From Aldrovandia affinis (taxonomy: Eukaryota; Chordata; Actinopteri; Notacanthiformes; Halosauridae): a stretch of 64,000 bases of DNA. The stretch covers positions 4,763,001-4,827,000 of the forward strand of contig JAINUG010000005.1 of the NCBI GenBank assembly GCA_029706075.1, in the 5' to 3' direction. Positions 56,465 through 64,000 of the stretch are shown here, one piece after another (positions within the stretch are counted from its first letter, which is position 1; every line of letters begins with the position of its first letter). The notes under the pieces are model-generated. The model did not search any database and had not been told where the DNA came from. It worked only from the letters and a program-made list of their open reading frames with translations. The position numbers were made by a program, and so were the translations under genes.

Positions 56465-57644
56465 GTACCGATTCCTCTCTTTCACCCCCCACCGCTCTCA
56501 TCCCATTGTGACTGTGCAGAGGCAAGGGGTGGGGGGGGTACGCTGTGGTCCAGGTATGGTCCACTACATGTTTTTCTGTCCCTGGTTTTGCAGCAGCTGT
56601 GGGGAGGGGAGGGGGTTGGTGTTAGTGGAAGGCTGTGCTCTACTGCACTGTACTGCACTGCATGACTGAATTGGATTACTATTGGGGTTTTTTTCAATTA
56701 CATCTGAGCAACGTCTTCTCCCCGGAGACGAATTGCTACTTTCGAGTCTTTCTTTTTCAGGAATGTGCTCATCATTTCCTTACCTGTGTAGTAGAGAGAG
56801 AGAGAAAGAGAAATGAGCAGGCGGCTGACAGCCGCTTCTAAATCTGTCCCGTGGCTTGCGGGAAGAGGCAGAGGAGCACATTGCAGGGGACGAAGACGGG
56901 TTGTCGCTGAGGGGACACCACGGTCTGTAGGACTGTGGAGGTCCTGGAGTCGCAAATGCTTCACACACATACACGCAAGCACACACGGACCAGGCTATGG
57001 AGGTGACCTGCTCTGTGCCTCGTAGAGCCGTCTGGGTAATTGACTCCTGTGGCACAGACACGCTTGCATGTGCAGCGCTCTCTCTCAGTCCCCCTTCTCT
57101 CCACCTCCCAGTCATTTCAGCGTTCCGAAAATGTACAGTCCTGGGACACGGTGGATATTTCACACTCGCATGGCTGCGGGACGGGGAGCTTAGCTCCCGG
57201 TCGTTTCTGCGTTTTCCGACCGTGCTACTCTACCCTGCAAAGTCTTCCATTCATATTTTCTGTGGTTGATGACGTCACTCCCCCGGAGAGCCAGGCTGGT
57301 GGAGAGGAGTGCAGGACTGCAGGGCCGGGTTGTTGTCACGGTGATTAACAGGTGTTGAAGCAGGCCGAGTAAACGTTTCTGCTGGAGGTTCTGTGTGTTC
57401 TTTATCTCGCTCACCAGGACACCCAGTAAATTTTATTGCTTCTAATGCTACAGGGAAATATCACATTGGCAGACCATTTGTGGAAGACCATTTCTTCTGG
57501 TAGGAAGAAATTGAGTCTCAGAGCAGCTGAATCAGTGTTTGTGCACTGCTTGTTCGGGTTATTTTTGAAGTGGCAATCAGTGAAATTCCCATTGGCTTAC
57601 ACTGTCTGTGAATTTGCCTGTATGTGTTGATGCTGTGATGATGT

Positions 57645-57739
57645 GTTGCGTGTGAATCCAGGTTTATTGTGTGTGTGTGTGTGTGTTTATGTGTGTGAAC
57701 CCAGGTTTATATTACACATGTGTGATTCCAGGTTTATAC

Positions 57740-57794
<55 letters not shown>

Positions 57795-57846
57795 ATCCAG
57801 GTTTGTACTGTGTGTGCATGTGTGTGTCTAAATCCAGGTTTATATA
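57645..57846. repeat. Minisatellite with embedded GT and GA microsatellites
   Basis: AATCCAGGTTTAT or a close variant occurs five times, separated by GT runs and at one place by a GA run (about 57757-57790). The unit looks like a chain of microsatellite plus a 15-bp spacer. Confidence 0.85.
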
Positions 57847-58362
57847 GCGCTTTTATGTCTCCCTGCCACCCATCAGATATCTATCAGATCAATTGCTTGT
57901 AGGAAAGCCTGCTGTCATGTCTCATGTCGGTACAGTTGTGGCTGTTGGCGTAAGCTGCCTCTTTAAGTGAAATATAAACCCTTGATCCTCGATTGAAAAT
58001 GAATTCATTGGCAGCCTGGTGGAGGTGGGTGGTGGCCACAGTTAAGTAATCGATTGTTGTCTTTGTGAAATGGCACGATACGCGCGGTGTCGATCTGCCG
58101 GTGGCTGCTGAAAGCCAAGAGTTCAATTTCACACGCCTCTGCCCTTGCAGCAGGTTCGAGTGATCGCACGCTCCCCATTGGCTGGCTCCCTGTCACCTCC
58201 AGCACAGCAGGAAGGGGCTCCAGTGTAGGGAAGGAAAGAGCCGTGGGGCACTGACAATGGACGAGGAGGGGGGGAGGGCGCACAGAAACACCGGTCCCTG
58301 CTCATTTCCTGCCTTTCTCCCTCAGCATGGTGAAGGAAGCATGCTCCCCTGCAGTCGCTTGC

Positions 58363-58400
58363 TCTCTCTCTCTCTCTCTTTCTCCCTCTCTCTCCCCCTA
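58363..58400. repeat. (CT)n tract
   Basis: CTCTCTCTCTCTCTCTTTCT and further CT units, about 170-200 bp upstream of the candidate exon at 58570. Confidence 0.9.
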
Positions 58401-58569
58401 TCCCTCTCTCACTCGATCATCGACTTGCTCGCTCACTCCCAGCCCCAGTGACTCTCAGCGCTCCCACCTCTCCTCTGAGTGTTGGGGCTCGGACTCTTTC
58501 CACTCCGGGTTCCAAGTGGAGAACCTGGCTTACACGCTGGCCCGGGGGGCAGCAGATGGAAGCGTGGAC

Positions 58570-58603
58570 ATGGAGAGAATTGAACTTTTCAGGAACAGGG
58601 GAG
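58570..58603 (+). CDS. nhsl2: Candidate alternative first exon of NHSL2
   Basis: ATG 58570, in a strong start context (GGACATGG), reads MERIELFRNRG plus one base to a GGAG/GTAAGA donor in phase 1. The frame stays open upstream to another ATG with good context at 58327, which would add 81 residues, mostly encoded by CT repeat, so the short start is preferred. No TATA box seen. I do not recognise the peptide; the support is start context, strong donor and phase. Confidence 0.4.
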
Positions 58604-58865
58604 GTAAGATAAGAGCGGACCCTACTCTCTGACTTGTGTAAGGAGAGGAGCCAGGCCCCGGTTTGTGCAGGGAATGGGGAATAGGGACAGTGCAGTCACT
58701 CCAAAATTGTTTGTGAGAATGTTTTCGAAGAAGACAGCGAGTATTTCCCTGTTTTGCTGTGGCATAACATTCCTCCTTTCCTTGCGCTTTGCTGCTACTC
58801 TGTGCGGCAGTGTGGGAGGTCATCCTCAGGTGTGTGCCAAGCTCAGCAGGTAGCTGAGGTGGTTC

Positions 58866-59003
58866 GGTGTGGCTCAGTGGGTAGAGCATGGCGCTGACAA
58901 CACAGGTTGTGGGTTCGATTCCCATTGGGGCCACATTTACCGAAAAATGTATGCATTCACTACTGTGAAGTCGTTTTGGATAAAAGCGTCTGCTAAATGG
59001 CAT
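58866..59003 (+). repeat. tRNA-derived SINE with LINE-type 3' tail
   Basis: A tRNA-like head holds an A box (TGGCTCAGTGG, 58870-58880) and a B box (GGTTCGATTCC, 58912-58922). The tail GTTTTGGATAAAAGCGTCTG then CTAAATGGCATATG is the end shared by fish L2-type LINEs. This compact SINE is widespread in teleosts, including salmonids. It is not a working tRNA gene: there is no 3' acceptor end, and the sequence runs on into the LINE tail. Confidence 0.85.
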
Positions 59004-59939
59004 ATGGTAGCCTAAACGGCGATGTTCAGTATGGCTATTTCTAATGAGAGCAGGGCTGAGTGGGACTGTGTGCGACTTGTTCTGACACCTGGCCAGTAGG
59101 CTGTAGTCATGTTTGTGGCCATGCCGCACGTTCAGGGCATTTTTGTCGTAAATGACTTCGATCTGCACGGCAAGTGTGTGCCTGTGTCATTCATGCTGCG
59201 TGCAGATCGAAGGTGCTCATATTGCGTGACGGGCTCTGGGTACTGATGGACAAGCTCTGCATGCTGACGGACAGGCTGCGTTCTCACCCTGAGACATGGA
59301 ATCCCGTCAACCCCGTGTGAAAAAAGACCCACGGTCTGTGAAGGTCACTGCCAGTGCACGGCAAGAGGGGGCTGGAGTCACAACACAATAGCAAGTCAGT
59401 TCTGCTCTGAGTCTGCACAAAAGAAACCGCGGGGATAAGTTCTGGTTTCACATCCATTTGGCTTATTTTTCACCACAGAATTCCACGAGAGTGACTCAGC
59501 TCCACAATAATAATACCCCCATTAGGAGCTTGACTTTCCCCGCGAGTCGCTAAGACGGCAGAAATTTAACTTGGACCTGGACAGAGGTTTCCGCAGCACG
59601 CTAATTACCAGTGGGAATGAATAGGCGGGAAATTAAACCTCATCTAAATTTTATGCATTTTTTTTTGTCTCGTTGTGATGCGTCCATATCTGACAGATTT
59701 AATAACACCGAGTGGGAGGGAAAAGTAGTCAAAATGCGCACTGTCGGTGATGCAGGAGTGCTGCACGTTCCGTGTTGAACGAAGGTGCGTAAACAAATGA
59801 ATAACGCAGGGGCATGAGCTGTGGATGTTGAGGCTCCTTTATTTCCTGCTCATCAGCTGCTAGAAGGTTCCCATTTGGACTTGTTTATCAGTCCATCCAC
59901 CAGTGTGACACAGACAAACAGAAATACCCTCTCTCTCAC

Positions 59940-59941
<2 letters not shown>

Positions 59942-59970
<29 letters not shown>

Positions 59971-59971
59971 A
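59942..59971. repeat. (CA)n microsatellite
   Basis: About fourteen CA units. Confidence 0.95.
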
Positions 59972-62900
59972 ATGCACTTGGTCTGTTCACATCGTGGTTG
60001 CTGTTGTGTGTCGCACGCATCCTTCACCATGTTTTTACATGCACAACTTCGACACAGTTCCCTCACTGGGCATGGTCCTGGGGAAAGTGTGCATTGAAAA
60101 GATGGATTTGACCTTTGAGTGTGTGAACGGGCGAGCTGGGCTGTAATTGGAGCTGAGAGAAGACCAAGACCTGCCATCTTTCACTTGTGGCTCTCCAAGA
60201 CTGCCTGTGGCTTGTGCATTATATACTGTTACCCTTTCAATGTCCTCCTCTCTTCTCTCCACTTCCTTGTAGTCTTAGGCATTATTACCTATGTGCGTAC
60301 TGAGTTGTTTTATTCTCTTTTCTGACTCTCCGTGGGCAACTTACCTGGGATACATCTTACCCCGAGTTATGAAGCTGGCTTTCTTTTAATGAAAGCAGCT
60401 CTAGTCAAGATAAACGCAGAGATGCTTTAGCAGTACCAGTCCGATATCCCCCGTTCGCTCTTCTCCACCCTGCTGCCCTTAACTTCTCCTTAATACCAAA
60501 GGTGTGGAGTGGTGCACTGTCGGCCAGGAGTCACCGGCACAGAGGCCTTAGATTTATTAAAGCTCTCCGCGCTGTGACAGGAAAGAGATGAAGTGCTGTT
60601 TCCCCCCAATCTTTTGCCAGAGACAATGGGCCCTGGAAGTAATCAGGAGGGCTGCTCCCACTGCCACATCCACTCTCAGTCAGCCAGTCTGGTTGGGGTG
60701 GCCTGCTCAGTTCAATGTGTTTACGTGTGAACATGTAAAAGTTTGCCTTTTGTCTTTATTTATTGATTGATTTGATGTGTTTTAGATTTATATTTCATAG
60801 TTCTCCCTCGTGGCAGAAGAGCATATGCTTTGTAGTAGCTTTAGTATCTGTATTTAAGCAAATCAAGCAAGTTTTTTAACAGGTCTCAGAATGTATTATT
60901 TTGCACAGTCTGTAGTGTATGGTTGGGATATCGCTTCCTTTCTGAGGGCCCTGCTGGGTGGTTTCTCTCAGGCCTGGTTTGTTTGACTAACTTTTCTTAC
61001 TTCTATGGTTTGTATGTTCTCTTACCACAGTGTGTCATGTTTGAACATGAGGGAGTCTATTCCCACGGGCTAATTAGCTGCTCTGTAACCAGCTGACTGG
61101 AAACATAGAAAAGCGCAAGTGTCGGTTCGCAGAAACCAAGGCTGATCGTCCACCGCGATAAGCACCCTGCAAGTGCGAAGGCTGTGAAACTCCAGAAGGC
61201 TCCGCATGGTCAGGGCTGTACTACAGGAAACAGCCTGAGGTGACATCACCACAATGTTGTCCTGAGGGATTGTTCTGGAAGTTCTGTATAAACACAGCCC
61301 GGGAGGGAGAGTCAGAGCCTCTGCCAGCCAGTCACCATGAACAGAGCCCACCAAATGGACTTTCACCCTCATGCTGGCCTATAAAAAAAGAGATCCTGCC
61401 TGGCCTTTCTCATCTCGTGTAATGATTCTTCTAATCCACCATGAAGAGTCAAACTATGTTCTCAGTGTATTTTGCAGCTGTTTTTGGTCATGGGAGCATG
61501 ATCATTAATAATGTACAATGCACAAGACCAAAAATGTTAGCCTAGCACATGCAAAAAAACTGTGTAGAGCGTGACTGAAGTAGGCCACACAATCTTTCAC
61601 ATCTTCTGATCTCAGGCAGCTTGCAGGAGCACTTAAAATTGCCTTTGGAGACAAAAATACTTTCTCACATGACCAATAATGCCATGTCCATTGCCAGCAG
61701 GAAGCTGATACTGGCACTGTAGGTGCTGGTGTGAATTGTAGATGTCATTATTGTAGATATTAATGTTGTCTTCTTCAGGCAGGTGTTACTTTTGTGTTTG
61801 TATTGGACAATCTTCCAGTGCTATCTGTTGTTTTCCCGTTGGTTTGGGCTTCTGTCAGCATTAAGCAACACATTCAGGAGATAAACCTGAAATTTACCAG
61901 CTACCTGAACTCTTTAAAAAAATATCCTCATAAAATCAATTCGCCCCCAATGAATAAACCAATATTACCTTTGTATTTAGTACAAAAAAGTCTTAATAAT
62001 ACAGTAATATGATTTTTTTTTTATCCAGTCATTACAAAACCACTGAACATGAAAGGTTATTTGAACTGACTTGATGTCTAGTCTGCATGCTGTTTGTTTA
62101 ATCCAGCAGGGTGTCATTGTGTCCACAAGCATGTGGTTATCAGGCAGATACTTACTGTAGGGTAAATGGTGGCACTGTTGTGCTTATGTCAATTTCCATT
62201 TTAAGTCATTCAGACCATTGTCTCCCATTATATTTGGCGTTTGGGAAAGGAAATGGACATAAACCCAACAGTATCAACAACACCATGTGGACTGATCAAC
62301 AAGGCCTATAGTAAGGAGTACATTGTGAAATTATGGATTTTGGTCTGTATGCTCCTTTAGTCATTACTCAATGTATTTGCTTTTGAGTTAGAATATAGAA
62401 TTACCCCTTTGCACCCACAAACATGTCCCGAGGATGCTTATTCTGAGTAAAAAGGGAATTCTTACCTCGAACAACTTTGAAACTGATAGACTAACCCACA
62501 GTAAAAGGAGAGTTGGAGAACACAGAGCTACTTGGCACATTTAATAAAACAGGAAACAGATGACTCATGTTTCACTGTCCATGGCACCTTCCTCAGACTC
62601 AACCATCCAACCTCATCTCTTTAATAGCTGAGCTGAAGTGCTTTTAGACACAACTTCTTTGATGCTTATGGTGAGTTAGTGTCACCATAGTGAGAAGCTG
62701 GTCAGAACAACACTAATACACTATTTGAACAGCATAAAGTCTCCCCTTTTCCAACAATATCCACACATATCATGGAAGCCATGTGGCATTGTAGGAAGAG
62801 TTCCTAGTTTAAAATGTATTTGATAGCCTTACTGATACCTTTCAGTACTTTTAGATAAACCAGCATTTGAATCAACTGCATGGTTTATGGTAAAAGTGTA

Positions 62901-64000
62901 CATTTTCCTGTTTCTGAGAAGTTAAACGTGGAGGCAAAAATCAAAGTTGAATAATGTTAGAAGGCAGATGTAAGAAGATACAAAACCACCACAGCAGTTT
63001 CTGTCATGGTGTGGGGGACTTCTCTAGCACTGACATCTTTAAATTCCAGATGTATAGATGGGTTTCCACCATTTATATTGGAGTAAGTAATATAGGATTT
63101 AACAGTGTAACCTGACACTCTAATATGGGCACTTAAGGTGTCTAAGATAATAATAAACATACATAAAAACCATTCAGCTTTTCTCCACGCTAAAGAAGGA
63201 AATCAGTATAGTCCTGTATTTAGAGCGTGAGGTCAGTTTGTTTTTCTTGGAAGGACCTCCTTTCCTGTCTGATAAAGCCTAGCTGCCTGCCAGACCAGGA
63301 ACTGCCCAATGCCATCTGCGATGTGTGCTGTTACCAATTGATTAAGCAGGACTGGATCAGCTTTTAAGCGCCATGAAGCATTGTGATTGAACAAGCCATA
63401 TGACCAGAAACCGCTGTAAAGCTATCTAATGGCTTTGCTTTTAACAGAGACCAAATTTGTTTTAGGATGGAGTTGAAAGCCACATTAGTCTCCATCATTA
63501 AGCAAAAGTCCCACTTATGACGTAGTTGGAAAACTTGCCTCCCTGTCCTTTTTCATGGTAAATCAAACAGACTCTAGTCATCAAATAGTTTTTTCGGCGA
63601 ATAAGTTGTCAGACATTCATTTTTAAAGCTGAGACGGTGTTAAAGACTGAAATATACTTTCAGCTGAGTCATAGTGGACTGTCTTGACAAGACTTGCAGA
63701 TAAAAACCTGGTTTCATGTCCTCGGTGACTGTTGGTGTCTTACTGTGTTTTTGTGCTGCCTTCAGATGGGTATGTCCGAGCAAGAGCAAAACATTCCTGT
63801 TTACGGTCCACTTTTCTTTTTGTGTTGAGCGCCTTACTGTGTGCAATGCCTGCTTCCACATGAGGTGCCCAGGTAGCCAGAAAAGGACCAGAAAAGGACA
63901 CGCGCAAACCTCTTAACACAAAAAGGAAAACAAATACTGACATTGTTGAAAAATAGGACAATTTATTGTACAGACATTGTGTTAAAGTGCAATGCTACTT

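Larger units (their letters stand above)
24825..64000 (+). other. nhsl2: NHSL2 large first-intron region, open at window end
   Basis: About 39 kb without a recognisable exon of any other gene on either strand. It carries SINEs, LINE fragments, microsatellites and candidate alternative first exons, each listed separately. Stretches 24825-30570, 31000-34400, 37350-40800, 46000-50300 and 59010-64000 show nothing but background with short repeats. First introns of this size are usual in the NHS family. Confidence 0.65.

Noticed and set aside
58866-58935. tRNA gene
   Set aside because: A and B boxes are present but the sequence continues into a LINE-type tail and lacks a paired acceptor stem; it is a SINE.
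58604-64000. Conserved NHSL2 exon 2 (V-S-N-L-D segment)
   Set aside because: Looked for but not found; the exon must lie past the window.

Overview
This window is vertebrate nuclear DNA, almost certainly from a ray-finned fish (teleost). It has split genes with GT-AG introns, long AT-rich 3' UTRs, several teleost-type tRNA-derived SINEs, Tc1/mariner remnants, L2-type LINE tails and many dinucleotide microsatellites. All recognised genes read on the + strand: the 3' end of HDAC8 (1-1570), CITED1 (about 4.4-10.06 kb), RPS4X (14.19-21.14 kb) and the 5' part of an NHS-like gene, best matched to NHSL2 (24.5 kb to past the window end). HDAC8, CITED1, RPS4X and NHSL2 are also neighbours on human Xq13.1, so this is an old conserved block. 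In human, as I recall it, NHSL2 lies on the opposite strand from the other three; here it is on the same strand.

Layout. 1-531 is the last HDAC8 intron; 532-554 is its tiny last coding exon, followed by about 1 kb of 3' UTR. 1.57-4.4 kb is non-coding and holds a long AT-rich palindrome. CITED1 has candidate 5' exons at 4.4-5.1 kb, one main coding exon at 7163-7630 and a 2.4-kb 3' UTR. 10.06-14.19 kb is an intergenic spacer with a Tc1 remnant, a SINE and three CTCF-like motifs. RPS4X is complete: seven coding exons give 263 residues. 21.14-24.2 kb is a second spacer. From 24.5 kb the rest of the window (39 kb) is the very large first intron region of NHSL2. No second NHSL2 exon was found, so it must lie past 64 kb.

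The most interesting structure is inside that intron. The canonical NHSL2 first exon (24548-24824, WAVE-homology-like region) ends in phase 1. Further downstream is a well-supported alternative first exon with an NHS-type MGN start (56383-56464). There are weaker candidates at 30.8, 42.9, 44.8 and 58.6 kb, and each also ends at a GT donor in phase 1. This fits a switch of N-termini by promoter choice, with or without the WAVE-homology region. Except for the 24.5 and 56.4 kb exons, these rest on splice phase and local context only.

No operon-like, CRISPR, viral or other self-contained novel system was seen. I recognised no retrovirus, LTR element or Polinton in the window. The rest is ordinary intron and spacer with repeats.
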